Positions 55,666-64,000 of a stretch of 64,000 bases of DNA are shown here, in pieces; position 1 is the first letter of the stretch, and every line of letters starts with the position of its first letter. The DNA comes from Verrucomicrobiota bacterium (GTDB lineage Bacteria; Verrucomicrobiota; Verrucomicrobiia; Limisphaerales; UBA9464). The stretch is taken from positions 1 to 64,000 of the forward strand of contig JAFLEF010000029.1 of the NCBI GenBank assembly GCA_017309115.1, given 5' to 3'. A program made the position numbers and the translations under genes. The notes beneath the pieces were generated by a model. That model was not told the DNA's origin, searched no databases, and was given only the letters and a program-made list of their open reading frames with translations.

Positions 55666-57039
55666 GTGAAGTTGACCGTTCCCAATCGCTGGTTGCCCCT
55701 GTTCGGCATCCTGCTCGCCCTGCTGTTGCTGGCGGGCGCGGTCGTCCACACCCGCAGTCTGGTGCGGACCGAGTTTGGGGACCAGTTGGCCCGGCGCGAT
55801 GCCACCCTACTGGCCGGCCTCTTGGAACAGCGGTTGAAGGACGTCGAGGAAGAGGCTCCGGACGACCCCCTTCTCGCCATCCTCGAGACCGCCTCGCTCA
55901 CCAATCTTCCCGGCGTCATGTCCGTCGGTCTGTTCGACACCAACGGGACTCATGTCGACGGACTGCCGTTCTTAGCGACCGACCTCGATCTGGCGGAAGC
56001 CGATGTCCAAGTGGTGAACAGTGGCCAACGGGTGAGTCGCTTCGAGTTTCTTCCCAATCTTGAAGAGGAATTCCTGCTGCCGCCCACTTTGGATCCCGGA
56101 CCCCGGGGATTCCCCGTGCTCGAAGTCATTCTGCCCCTGCCCGATTCCTCCGGCGAACAAGCCGGCATGGTTCGCTTCCTCATGCAGGCGGATTCCCTGG
56201 CGCAAGAGTTTGACGCCATGGACCGGACCCTGCGCCGCCAGGCACTCATGGGATTTATGCTGGCGGGTCTGGCCATGACGGTCGGACTGGCTTTTGTCTT
56301 TCATCGACTGGTGGACACCCAACGCCAGTTGGTCACCGCCAACCGGGAACTGACCTTGGCCGCCAAAACCGCCGCCGTGGGTGCGGTCATGTCCCACCTG
56401 CTCCACGGTCTCAAGAATCCCCTGGCCGGTCTGCAACAGTTCGTTACCGCCCAGGCAACTGTGCCGGATCCAGATCTGGACTGGGCCGATGCCAAAGATT
56501 CCACCCGGCGGATGCGCACCATGATTGATGACGTGACCCGCCTGCTACGGGAGGATTCCGGGCTCGTCAGTTACGAGATCTCTCCCTCCGAACTGCTGGA
56601 ACACCTCCAACGCCGCCTTTCCCCGCTCGCCCGCGAACAAAAGGTCAACCTCGAGCTGGACTGCCAGTGCGAGCACGTCCTGCTCAATCGCACCGCCAAC
56701 TTAGTCACCCTGATTCTGGAAAACCTCGCGACCAACGCCCTCCAAGCGACTCCAGAAGGCCACCAGGTCGTCCTTTCGGCCCGCCAAGAGGAACACTGGA
56801 TTCGTTTTCGCGTTCAGGACGAGGGAACGGGTTTGCCGGAATCCGTTCGCGACCGGTTGTTTACACCCACCTTATCCTCCAAGGACGGCGGAACCGGCCT
56901 GGGACTCGCCCTGAGCCGACAGCTGGCGCGCATTCTCGGTGCCGAATTGGAACTGGAGAAATCGGGTTCCGAAGGAAGCGTCTTTTCCCTGCGAATCAGC
57001 CCCCAGTCCGAACCCCAGCCCATCACCGAACTGTCCTGA
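55666..57039 (+). CDS. Sensor histidine kinase
   Basis: 457 residues from a GTG at 55666. Transmembrane segments at about 8-28 and 193-213 with a periplasmic sensor in between (no family recognised), then a HisKA-like region VMSHLLHGLKNPLAG (H247 the likely phosphoacceptor; the residue after it is Gly instead of the usual Glu), and HATPase_c with N-box LENLATNALQATP, G1 DEGTGLP and G2 GGTGLGLALS. Start lies 16 bases after the beta-barrel stop. Convergent with the Sua5-type gene, with one base between the stops. It probably phosphorylates the NtrC-type regulator at 52328. Confidence 0.9.
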   Translation: MKLTVPNRWLPLFGILLALLLLAGAVVHTRSLVRTEFGDQLARRDATLLAGLLEQRLKDVEEEAPDDPLLAILETASLTNLPGVMSVGLFDTNGTHVDGLPFLATDLDLAEADVQVVNSGQRVSRFEFLPNLEEEFLLPPTLDPGPRGFPVLEVILPLPDSSGEQAGMVRFLMQADSLAQEFDAMDRTLRRQALMGFMLAGLAMTVGLAFVFHRLVDTQRQLVTANRELTLAAKTAAVGAVMSHLLHGLKNPLAGLQQFVTAQATVPDPDLDWADAKDSTRRMRTMIDDVTRLLREDSGLVSYEISPSELLEHLQRRLSPLAREQKVNLELDCQCEHVLLNRTANLVTLILENLATNALQATPEGHQVVLSARQEEHWIRFRVQDEGTGLPESVRDRLFTPTLSSKDGGTGLGLALSRQLARILGAELELEKSGSEGSVFSLRISPQSEPQPITELS

Positions 57040-57040
57040 A

Positions 57041-58066
57041 TCACTCCGCCGCCGACGCGCGCCGCAGTCGGTCGGCAATGCCCACCCATTCCGGCGCGTC
57101 TGGGAGTTCCTCCACGACAATCAGCCGGGCCCCCATTTCATCGCAGCGGTGCAGTTCGGCGTATAACGCCCGCGCAAAGGCCTCGGCATCGTCCGGGATC
57201 AACATCACCTGCGGATACCGTCCGCTCAGGGGAATCTGGGTGTGCACCAGAATGCAGACCTGCTCCGGTGTCACCTGAAGTTCCGCTACCCGCCGCGCCA
57301 GTTCCGCTTCATCACGCCATTTCCACACCACCAATCGGGCCTGTGGGGAATAGTGGCGGGGAAGCAGTCCAGGGCTGCGCAGGACCTTCGGGGCAGGACT
57401 GGTTCGCGGCCCGGTCGCCTGAACCGCCGCGGCCGCGGCCACGGCTCGAATGGCGGGTTCGGTAATCATGCCCGGCCGGAGAATCACCGGTGTCGCCCCC
57501 GTCACATCCACCACCGTGCTTTCGATGCCCACATTGCAATCCCCGCCATCAACGACGAGCGGCAACTGCGCGCCAAGTTGGGACAACACGTGACCGGCAT
57601 TGGTCGGGGAAAGCCGGTTGGCCAGATTGGCACTGGGGGCCGCGAGCGGAAAGCCACACGCCCGGATCACCCCCTGCATGAACGGGTGCTGCGGCCACCG
57701 AATGCCCACGGTGGGACCACCGGAGGTCACCAGGTCGGGAATTCGGCCAGATTTGTTCACCACCAGGGTCAACGGACCCGGCCAGAAGGCCGCGCCCAGG
57801 GTATCGGCCAGATCGGGCCAGTCAGCGGCACACGCCCGGGCCATCTCGGCGGACGCCACGTGGACGATAATCGGATTGTGGGCAGGCCGACCCTTCAACG
57901 CATAGATCTTCGCGACGGCCTCGGGATCAAACGCATTGGCCGCGAGTCCGTAAACCGTCTCAGTCGGCACGCCCACGACCTGACCGGCCCGCAACAGGGT
58001 CGCGGCGCGGTCAATGGCAGCGGCCAACAAGGCCGGCGTGTGCGTGGGCAGAACTTCAGCGGACAT
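57041..58066 (-). CDS. Threonylcarbamoyl-AMP synthase (Sua5/YciO/YrdC)
   Basis: 341 residues from ATG 58066. YrdC-like domain (about 10-200: VGVPTETVYGLAANAFD, KIYALKGRPAHNPIIVHVAS, FWPGPLTLVVNKSG, VGIRWPQHP, PLAAPSANLANRLSPT, VVDGGDCNVGIESTVVDVTG) followed by a Sua5-type C-terminal domain (LLPRHYSPQARLVVW ... VGIADRLRRASAAE). It makes threonylcarbamoyl-AMP from Thr, bicarbonate and ATP for t6A37 of ANN-decoding tRNAs. The frame is open to 58384, but that part would overlap the divergent gene and looks unrelated. Confidence 0.94.
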   Translation of the reverse strand: MSAEVLPTHTPALLAAAIDRAATLLRAGQVVGVPTETVYGLAANAFDPEAVAKIYALKGRPAHNPIIVHVASAEMARACAADWPDLADTLGAAFWPGPLTLVVNKSGRIPDLVTSGGPTVGIRWPQHPFMQGVIRACGFPLAAPSANLANRLSPTNAGHVLSQLGAQLPLVVDGGDCNVGIESTVVDVTGATPVILRPGMITEPAIRAVAAAAAVQATGPRTSPAPKVLRSPGLLPRHYSPQARLVVWKWRDEAELARRVAELQVTPEQVCILVHTQIPLSGRYPQVMLIPDDAEAFARALYAELHRCDEMGARLIVVEELPDAPEWVGIADRLRRASAAE

Positions 58067-58229
58067 CGCGGGGAGATGGTTGAACCACACTGCCGGCGGA
58101 AGGGGAAGCCCTCTTCCTGGGACGTGGAACCCCGATGAACCCCGCGGGTTCACCCCGCCGGTCACGTTTGCTTCCGTCGGACCAAACCCGGACTGGGAAT
58201 TCCACCGACCTCCGGTACGCTTCTCCCCA

Positions 58230-61151
58230 GTGTTTCCCCGCCTCTTAGTCTGGTGTGCCGCCTGGATCCTTCTGTGGTCTGGCGTGGGCCTGTTTTCGGC
58301 CCAGGCCGTGGTCAGCGAAGACTCCCTTCCCGAGCAAACGCAGTGGATCACCGCCAACGCCACCGAACGTCCCGGAGCCGCCACGTTTGAGCGCCCGTTC
58401 TCCCTGGAGACCGGTCTGGTGAAGGCCGTCCTGCTCGCCGCCGCCGATCAACAGGCCACCTTGAGTCTCAACGGCATTCCGGTCGGCACAGTTCAAGGGT
58501 TCCAAAAAGCGGTGACCTTGGACGTCACCCGCTGGGTGCGTCCCGGCACCAATCTGTTGACGGTCTCCGCCACCAACAGCACCGGGCCTGCCACGTGTCG
58601 GGTCCTGCTGGAACTCGCCCTGGCCGACGGCCGGCAACATTGGGTCGTGACGGACGCCTCCTGGCAGGTCCGGCCCACGGCTCCCGCCGCGGCGACGCCC
58701 GCAGTGGCTCGGGGACCTGCGGGTCAGGCGCGGTGGGGAAACCCCTTCGCCGCCACGAAATCGGCCGATGCCTACAACAGCTGGATGCTCGCTCAGGGCG
58801 CCCAGTTTGCCACGGATCCCGCCACCTTCAGCGTTCAGCCCGGCTTCCAGGTGGACCGCCTGCGCTCCGCCCAACCGGACGAAGATTCCTGGATCGCCCT
58901 CGCCTTCGATCCCCAGGGCCGGCTCACGGTCGCCAAGGAGAAAAAGGGTCTGCTCCGCTTCACCCTCGGTTCCAAACAGGTCGAGCAGGTCGAGGTCATT
59001 GAAGACACCTTGCAGGAATGTCGCGGACTGCTCTACGCCCATGACAGCCTCTACGTGAACGCCAACAACAGCCGGGGATTCTTCCGGCTGCGGGACTTGG
59101 ATGGCGACGGCCGCTACGAAGACAAAAAACTCCTGCTCGCGACCGAAGGCGGCGTCGGCCACGGACGCAATCAACTGCGACTCGGTCCCGACGGACTGAT
59201 CTACCTGGTGCACGGCGATGACGTGGTCTTGCCAAAAACCCTGGGAGCCGATTCCCCCGTCCAACAAATGGCCAACGATCAGTTGGTCCCGACTCTGGAT
59301 CCCAAGGCGCCGCTCCGAGTGTCCCGCTTCATGCAAGTCGGACACGTGCTCCAAACCGACAAAGACGGCTCTTTCTTTAAGCTGTATGCCGGTGGACTGC
59401 GAAATCCGATGGACATCGCGTTCAATGCGGACGGCGAGATGTTTACCTACGAAGCCGACATGGAACGGGACATCGGCGCGCCCTGGTATCGTCCGACCCG
59501 GGTGCTCCATCTGGTTCCGGGCGGTGACTACGGGTGGCGCCGCGGCCCGGGTAATCTGCCTCCGTATAGTCCCGACATCTGGCCGGCCGCCCTGGACATT
59601 GGAGTCGGCTCACCCACAGGCATTGCGTTTGGGGAAGGCACGCAGTTCCCCGAACCCTATCGCCGGGCCCTGTTCCTCGGAGACTGGTCCTATGGCCGCA
59701 TTCTGGCGGTCCAACTCCAGCCCCAAGGCGCCACCTACGCCGCGACTTCTACGGAGTTCCTCGCCGGCCGCCCCCTGAACATCACCGACCTGACGTTTGG
59801 ACCCGACGGTGCCCTGTACTTCGTGACGGGCGGTCGGGGAACGAAGTCCGGCCTCTATCGCGTCTCTTGGAAGGGGGAGGTTGCCAAACCCTCGGAACCC
59901 TCGCCGGACCCAGCCGCGGAGTCGGCGCGTCAGTTGCGGCGTCGACTGGAACAATTGGTCCCGCCCACGTCCGAACGGGTCGATGAAGTCTGGGCTCAAC
60001 TCACTCATTCTGATCGTTGGATCCGGCAGGCCGCGCGACTGGCTCTCGAACGCCTGCCCGTCGAGACCTGGGGCAAACGAGCCGTCCAGGAAACCAATTC
60101 AGCCGTCGCTCTGAACGCCCTGGTCGCGCTCGTCCGCCTCGCCGCCCCTCCTGCGCAGCCCTATCTGCAAAGCCGGGTGCAACAGGCCGACTGGGCTCAA
60201 CTCAGCCCGTCCGATCAGTTGGCGGGCCTGCGGGTCTTATCCATTTCGCTCACCCGCTTCGGCGCTCCCACCAATCCGCTGGTGGCCCCCCTGCAAAACC
60301 GACTGCTTAGCATCTATCCCTCTCCGGATCCCCTCGTGAACCGGGAGTTGTGCCGGGTGCTGGTCCACCTCCGCGCCCCCGGAGTCCTGGAGAAATCCCT
60401 ACCGTTGCTCCAGCAGTCCACCGACCCAGAGGAACGGCTCCACTATCTGATGACCCTGTGGTCTCTGCGCGAGGACTGGAACCTGGAACGTTGGAAGATC
60501 TACTTCACCGCCCTGCGCCAAGCCGAGCAGGAACAGGGCGCCCGCGACTACTTCACAACGCTGAAGTTCCTCCGCAACAGTCTCACCAATCAAATGGGCT
60601 CCGGCGAGCGGCTCGCCTTGGGTGACTTGTTCACGTCACCGGGCAAGCCCGCGACCCTGATCGCCCCGGTCAACTCCAGTGGCACGGTCTGGAAGTTGTC
60701 CGACTTCAACTTCCAGTCAGACACCCCACCGTCAGCCGCCAAAGGGCACGAGGTCTTTGTGGCCGCCGGATGCGCCCAGTGTCACCGGGCCGGACAGGAG
60801 GGAGGATTGATTGGTCCCGATCTCACGGCGGTGTCCTCGCGGTTCGGACGGCAGGATTTGCTCGACCACATCCTCAATCCCACCAAAGCCGTGGATGAAA
60901 AGTACCGTCTGGCGGTGGTCACCCTAACCGATGGAACCGAAGTGAGTGGTACCGTGGAACGAGAGGGTGAGGTTCTGCTGATTCAACCGGTCGAACCGGA
61001 CCTGGATCCGGTGGAGATTCCGTCGGCACGAATTCGGTCGCGTACGTGGTCGGACGTGTCCCCCATGCCGTCGGGTCTGCTGGACGCCTTCCGCAAAGAA
61101 CAGGTGTACGACCTGCTGGCGTTCCTGGAATCCCTCCGACCCCAACCCTGA
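58230..61151 (+). CDS. PVC-type membrane-bound dehydrogenase with cytochrome c (second copy)
   Basis: 973 residues from a GTG at 58230. Signal peptide VFPRLLVWCAAWILLWSGVGLFSAQA, an N-terminal carbohydrate-binding-like part (AVLLAAADQQATLSLNGIPVGTVQGF), sorbosone-dehydrogenase-like propeller (about 200-560: VDRLRSAQPDEDSWIALAFDPQGRLTVAKEKKG, NPMDIAFNADGEMFTYEADMERDIG), HEAT-like repeats (about 580-800) and a haem domain with CAQCH (about 848-852). Same architecture as the gene at 22.8-26.2 kb plus the N-terminal extra part. Periplasmic oxidation of sugars/polyols is inferred. Convergent neighbours: none; downstream lies the remnant block. Confidence 0.9.
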   Translation: MFPRLLVWCAAWILLWSGVGLFSAQAVVSEDSLPEQTQWITANATERPGAATFERPFSLETGLVKAVLLAAADQQATLSLNGIPVGTVQGFQKAVTLDVTRWVRPGTNLLTVSATNSTGPATCRVLLELALADGRQHWVVTDASWQVRPTAPAAATPAVARGPAGQARWGNPFAATKSADAYNSWMLAQGAQFATDPATFSVQPGFQVDRLRSAQPDEDSWIALAFDPQGRLTVAKEKKGLLRFTLGSKQVEQVEVIEDTLQECRGLLYAHDSLYVNANNSRGFFRLRDLDGDGRYEDKKLLLATEGGVGHGRNQLRLGPDGLIYLVHGDDVVLPKTLGADSPVQQMANDQLVPTLDPKAPLRVSRFMQVGHVLQTDKDGSFFKLYAGGLRNPMDIAFNADGEMFTYEADMERDIGAPWYRPTRVLHLVPGGDYGWRRGPGNLPPYSPDIWPAALDIGVGSPTGIAFGEGTQFPEPYRRALFLGDWSYGRILAVQLQPQGATYAATSTEFLAGRPLNITDLTFGPDGALYFVTGGRGTKSGLYRVSWKGEVAKPSEPSPDPAAESARQLRRRLEQLVPPTSERVDEVWAQLTHSDRWIRQAARLALERLPVETWGKRAVQETNSAVALNALVALVRLAAPPAQPYLQSRVQQADWAQLSPSDQLAGLRVLSISLTRFGAPTNPLVAPLQNRLLSIYPSPDPLVNRELCRVLVHLRAPGVLEKSLPLLQQSTDPEERLHYLMTLWSLREDWNLERWKIYFTALRQAEQEQGARDYFTTLKFLRNSLTNQMGSGERLALGDLFTSPGKPATLIAPVNSSGTVWKLSDFNFQSDTPPSAAKGHEVFVAAGCAQCHRAGQEGGLIGPDLTAVSSRFGRQDLLDHILNPTKAVDEKYRLAVVTLTDGTEVSGTVEREGEVLLIQPVEPDLDPVEIPSARIRSRTWSDVSPMPSGLLDAFRKEQVYDLLAFLESLRPQP

Positions 61152-61256
61152 GGAAGGCGAATGGAACAGCGAACTCCGGTCCACCTCGATTCGCGAGGTG
61201 TCACGGACTTCGATGTTCAACCTCTGAACCGGCACTCGCCAAAGACACTGATGAAC

Positions 61257-61607
61257 CTAATCCACATGGGCTGAGGCCGCAGCTAAGTCCGGTGCCGCCG
61301 CCGCCTGTCGAAGCCAACGCCGCAGTTGGCCGGGGTCCGTGCAGGAATCCAAACGAGCTGTCAATTCGGGGGGAATCTGATCGAACCGGGTGGAAAGCAC
61401 GTCTCGGATAGCATCTCGCAGAGCCTCAATCTGGCCCGTCTGAAGACCCTCTTGGTGACCTTCTCTCCGGCCTTCTTGGCGGCCCTCCTGACGGCCTTCC
61501 TGACGCGCGAAACGTTCGAAGCTGGTGACGAAGGGCATAATCTTCTCCGGTTGTAGTTTCAGTAGTTCCTGACGAAAGGAGTGTTCCTGGGGTGGCGACA
61601 ACGGCAA
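61257..61607 (-). pseudogene. C-terminal remnant of an Rpn/PD-(D/E)XK transposase-like protein
   Basis: 116 residues. The tail of the 'Rpn family recombination-promoting nuclease/putative transposase' is recognisable: a run of Q-E-G-R repeats (RQEGRQEGRQEGRREGHQEG), a helix EALRDAIRDVLSTRFDQIPPELTARLDSCTDPGQLRRWLRQAAAAPDL. The N-terminal nuclease half (D-E-K core) is absent and the upstream sequence to 61656 contains only short frames. It is thus a 5'-truncated fragment, likely non-functional. Confidence 0.7.
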
Positions 61608-61745
61608 GAGCCAATCCCTTTCTCCACAAAAAACGTAATGCCCTTCTCTTGAGCATCCCGGAGAACCTCTGGCAGGAGTGTGTTCACGTTTCAGTCGAAC
61701 GCTGCGAATCGCCGGCCGCGATCGGAAGCGGGCGCTGGCTGCGAA
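61608..61745. other. Spacer of unclear content
   Basis: No gene or signal seen; the short frames overlap other reading frames. It probably belongs to the decayed Rpn-like gene. Confidence 0.3.
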
Positions 61746-61994
61746 TCAACCATGATCTGATCCTCCAACGTCTCCAGGATCGTGAGTATGGCTCACATCG
61801 TCGAGCTCAGGATTCAACTCTCCAGAACTGCCCGTTTGCGCCAGATCTCTTTCGCGATGACGATCCCAAAAGCGCCAGGATGCGACGGTGACGATGAGAA
61901 GAAGGAGCAGGAGCGCAATGAGTCGGTGGCCCGAATAACCCACGAACATGCACCCCACAAACGACGCCGTAATTAGATAGTCGAGAAGTTTCAT
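61746..61994 (-). CDS. Small membrane protein (hypothetical)
   Basis: 82 residues. Two likely membrane segments (LLDYLITASFVGCMFVGYSG and IALLLLLLIVTVASWRFW), then a charged tail (DRHRERDLAQTGSSGELNPELDD ...). ATG at 61994. Hydrophobic character and a clear positive/negative pattern argue for a real protein, but no family is recognised and the gene lies in a stretch of remnants. Could be a small orphan or another fragment. Confidence 0.4.
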   Translation of the reverse strand: MKLLDYLITASFVGCMFVGYSGHRLIALLLLLLIVTVASWRFWDRHRERDLAQTGSSGELNPELDDVSHTHDPGDVGGSDHG

Positions 61995-62200
61995 GTGCGT
62001 GAAGCTGATGAACGCTACGGGTCAATGACCCCGCGCGATTGACTCATGAATCATTCGAGACCCTATGGCTCGACGGTGTGCGGTCTAGTGTGGGTGACGA
62101 GCCGGTGCAGCGTGGGTTAAACTCCGCCGAAGCGGAGTCCAGAGCCAGAAGGTTGTGGACCAACGAATCACTCCGCCGATCGAACAACAGATAATGCCCT

Positions 62201-62494
62201 ATGAACTCGTCACCCACGAAGAAAACCATTAAGTACGTCGGACTTGATGTCCACGCGGAAACCATCGCTGTGGCCCTCGCCGATTCCTCCGGTGAACCCC
62301 GCTCTTACGGGAACATTCCGGCCCATACCGCCGCCCTCGACAAGCTCCACAAACGGCTCCTCCAGGACGCCTCCGAGGTTCGCTACGTCTATGAGGCTGG
62401 TCCCACCGGGTTTGCCCTCTGCCGTCATCTCCGCTCCCGAAACGTCGTCTCCGGATCTATACCCACGTGCAAAGCCGCCCGGGAATCGGGGTGA
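62201..62494 (+). mobile_element. Truncated IS110-family transposase
   Basis: 97 residues. The N-terminal DEDD start of an IS110 transposase is clear: KYVGLDVHAETIAVALADSSGEPRSYGNIP, then LDKLHKRLLQDASEVRYVYEAGPTGFALCRHLRSRN. At about residue 83 homology ends (SGSIPTCKAARESG) and the rest of the DEDD domain and the Tnp_IS116/110/902 part are missing. So this is a 5' remnant only. No terminal repeats are expected for this family; the left end, upstream about 62.05-62.2 kb, may hold the old IS edge. Confidence 0.85.
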
Positions 62495-62852
62495 GGAGTC
62501 CGTTGGACTAGCTGAGAGCTGAGAGGTAAAGCAGGGAAGCGGTAAGGTCAGAGATTCGAGCCCTTCATTCGATTCGTAGTTTCGCTTCTCACCCCGCGCC
62601 CTCCGCGCCCTCCGCGGGAGATCTTCAGATATTTGTTAGCGTGTTGATGGGGGGTGCATGGATGGGGCTATTCGACGCGCCACTCGCCGGGACGAAAAGC
62701 GGTAGCTCCACTGCGTTGCGCAACCGCACTCCAAACGCTTCGCGCTCCCTTTACCGCCTCTCCAAGTCTCCCCCTCGCACTTTCTCCCCTTCTCTTCTCC
62801 CCATCTCTTTCCTGTTTTCCTGTGTTCCAGATTAATCCCGGCGGGGGGCGAC
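62495..62852. other. Non-coding filler beside the IS remnant
   Basis: About 360 bases with no supported gene. It has simple words such as 'gctgagagctgagagg' (also near 12.94 kb) and 'ccctccgcgccctccgcggg' (62.60-62.62 kb), typical of degenerate intergenic sequence in this genome. Confidence 0.45.
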
Positions 62853-63872
62853 TTAGTTCCGGAGTCTGGGCGTACAACTACTCAGCAACTGAACCGCCAG
62901 ACCCACCGGGAGTCCTCGCAAGGCCCAATGTCCCATTCCCATGACCCGCACAAAACGGCCGGGCGTCGTTCGGAAATCCAACCAGGGACAGGGAACCTCA
63001 ATTTCCTCCCGATACTTGCGGGCCGCGGCCACAAAGGGTGAAATCTCCTGCAACAGCTGCCGAAAGAACCAATACCGAGAGGAGACGTCGAATCGCGGGT
63101 CCAGCAAGACCCATGGCTTGAGGGCTAGGGCGTGAAGCATGGGGGGGTGGGGGCAAAACAGTCCGCGCAAACGCTCCCTGGGCGAATAGACCAAAGCCCC
63201 ACCACTGTGAATGAGGTCCACTCCCGCCTTCAGGACCTTCACCGGGACATTCGAAAAGTCGCGGCAGGCGAGCACGACGTTGAGGACGTCTTGGTCGGAA
63301 AGTGCGTAGAACGGGGGCTTCGGCTCGGGAACTCGATACCATTTTCGATAACGCTCGTCGGCCAACCATTTTTCCCACCGTTCCAAAAGGGGAATATGGA
63401 GCGGCGTCGCCCGTAAGACACAGCTGTTAAGCGTGAAGGGAAAACTTCGCCCAATAGGCTCACCCCAGGCCTTGATCCGGCCATCCGTGCCCTGATTCGT
63501 GACGCACGCCGGTTCTTGCGCCACCACAAATTCTTCCGGCGCCAAATTCGCGAAAATAGGCCGCGGATCCCCCTCTAAAAGGATGTCGGTATCCAACCAC
63601 ACCACCTGGGGATGCCCCGCCCGCAATAACGGCAACATGGCGTGCGGTTTGCAGTTCCAGGCATCGGCCCCTTCCAACCGCTCTTCCACCAGTTGAATGT
63701 CCGGATAGTTCCGCAGCCAACGGCGCAACGACTCCGACGCCTTGGCGTTATAAAAGACCGACCGAGTTCCCGGACAGTGGCGCCGAAGACTCGCCACCAG
63801 TAGGCGAACTCCGACTTCCACCTCAGGGCGGTCCTCAGAAAAACAGAAGGTGATAGGCAGGGGAGCAGGCAT
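62853..63872 (-). CDS. Glycosyltransferase with DxD site (GT8/nucleotide-diphospho-sugar-like)
   Basis: 339 residues from the ATG at 63872 (the frame is open to 63914). N-terminus MPAPLPITFCFSEDRPEVEVGVRLLVASLRRHCPG, then VVWLDTDILLEGDP with the DxD-like DTD (about 91-93) for metal and sugar, LNSCVLRATPLHIPLLERWEKWL, and SDQDVLNVVLA as the catalytic-side acid block. Soluble, no membrane segment. Probable surface-glycan sugar transferase. It is the last gene in view; 63.87-64.00 kb shows nothing else. Confidence 0.72.
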   Translation of the reverse strand: MPAPLPITFCFSEDRPEVEVGVRLLVASLRRHCPGTRSVFYNAKASESLRRWLRNYPDIQLVEERLEGADAWNCKPHAMLPLLRAGHPQVVWLDTDILLEGDPRPIFANLAPEEFVVAQEPACVTNQGTDGRIKAWGEPIGRSFPFTLNSCVLRATPLHIPLLERWEKWLADERYRKWYRVPEPKPPFYALSDQDVLNVVLACRDFSNVPVKVLKAGVDLIHSGGALVYSPRERLRGLFCPHPPMLHALALKPWVLLDPRFDVSSRYWFFRQLLQEISPFVAAARKYREEIEVPCPWLDFRTTPGRFVRVMGMGHWALRGLPVGLAVQLLSSCTPRLRN

Positions 63873-64000
63873 ACGCAAGCGGTGGGGAGCTTGGCAAATT
63901 TCTAACCTCCCCATCCTCTAAGAATCGACGATCAGGATCAAGCATCCTTATAAGTTCTCAGAGACACTTGTGGCCAACCGCCGATCCGTCGGATCTCAAG
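63873..64000. other. Window edge, upstream region of the last gene
   Basis: It probably carries the promoter of the glycosyltransferase on the minus strand. No further gene is visible before the end. Confidence 0.3.

Overview
The window looks like chromosome of a Verrucomicrobiota bacterium, most likely the Limisphaerales/Pedosphaerales ('subdivision 3') side of the phylum. The grounds are high GC, divergent lineage-typical families (PVC-type cytochrome c/HEAT dehydrogenases, paired DUF1501 and DUF1549/DUF1553 proteins, CRTAC1/UnbV proteins, LTD-CotH proteins, an ECF sigma factor fused to a membrane-anchored domain) and ordinary housekeeping genes (ilvD, lysA, priA, Sua5-type gene, tRNA-Leu). 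Taxonomy is inferred from gene content only.

Layout. 0.4-3.3 kb: a secreted protein made of two nearly identical 428-residue units. 3.4-5.7 kb: the most interesting locus, a Ro60/Rsr (TROVE-vWA) gene behind a near-consensus sigma-54 promoter, followed on the same strand by four tandem Y-RNA-like elements. Two are compact hairpins and two carry a circularly permuted tRNA-like domain. 5.7-9.5 kb: GT2 glycosyltransferase and ilvD. 9.6-17.8 kb: CRTAC1-like protein, lysA, DUF1501/DUF1549-1553 pair, nucleotidyltransferase. 17.9-30.1 kb: priA, PQQ-type propeller protein, DegT aminotransferase, PVC dehydrogenase, GT-B glycosyltransferase, LpxH-like phosphatase, lytic transglycosylase, YdcF-like protein, small lipoprotein. 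30.3-33.7 kb: tRNA-Leu(UAG) followed by an accessory block (ImmA/IrrE-like protease, PIN-like protein, DUF4393/Abi-alpha-like protein) that looks like a small defence or toxin-antitoxin islet.

33.7-41.1 kb: a large LTD/CotH secreted protein divergent from an ECF sigma factor fused to a transmembrane segment and a helical-repeat domain, then a lipoprotein. 41.2-47.3 kb: a four-gene minus-strand operon (small exported protein, arylsulfatase, two DUF1254/DUF1214 paralogues). 47.5-48.1 kb: a decayed sigma-fusion gene. 48.3-51.1 kb: Gfo/Idh/MocA oxidoreductase and MFS transporter. 51.2-57.0 kb: a signalling cluster with an FHA-cyclase protein, a sigma-54 response regulator, a coiled-coil exported protein with its own sigma-54-type promoter, an outer-membrane beta-barrel and a histidine kinase. 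57.0-61.2 kb: Sua5-type gene and a second PVC dehydrogenase. 61.2-62.9 kb: decaying mobile remnants (Rpn-family tail, IS110 N-terminus). 62.9-63.9 kb: a DxD glycosyltransferase.

How parts fit: Rsr proteins bind Y RNAs and modulate exonucleases or RNA surveillance in the bacteria where they have been studied. Here the protein, its RNAs and an inducible-type promoter with upstream direct repeats sit together and can be read as one stress-inducible RNP unit. The 52-57 kb cluster reads as a two-component system controlling an envelope gene pair.
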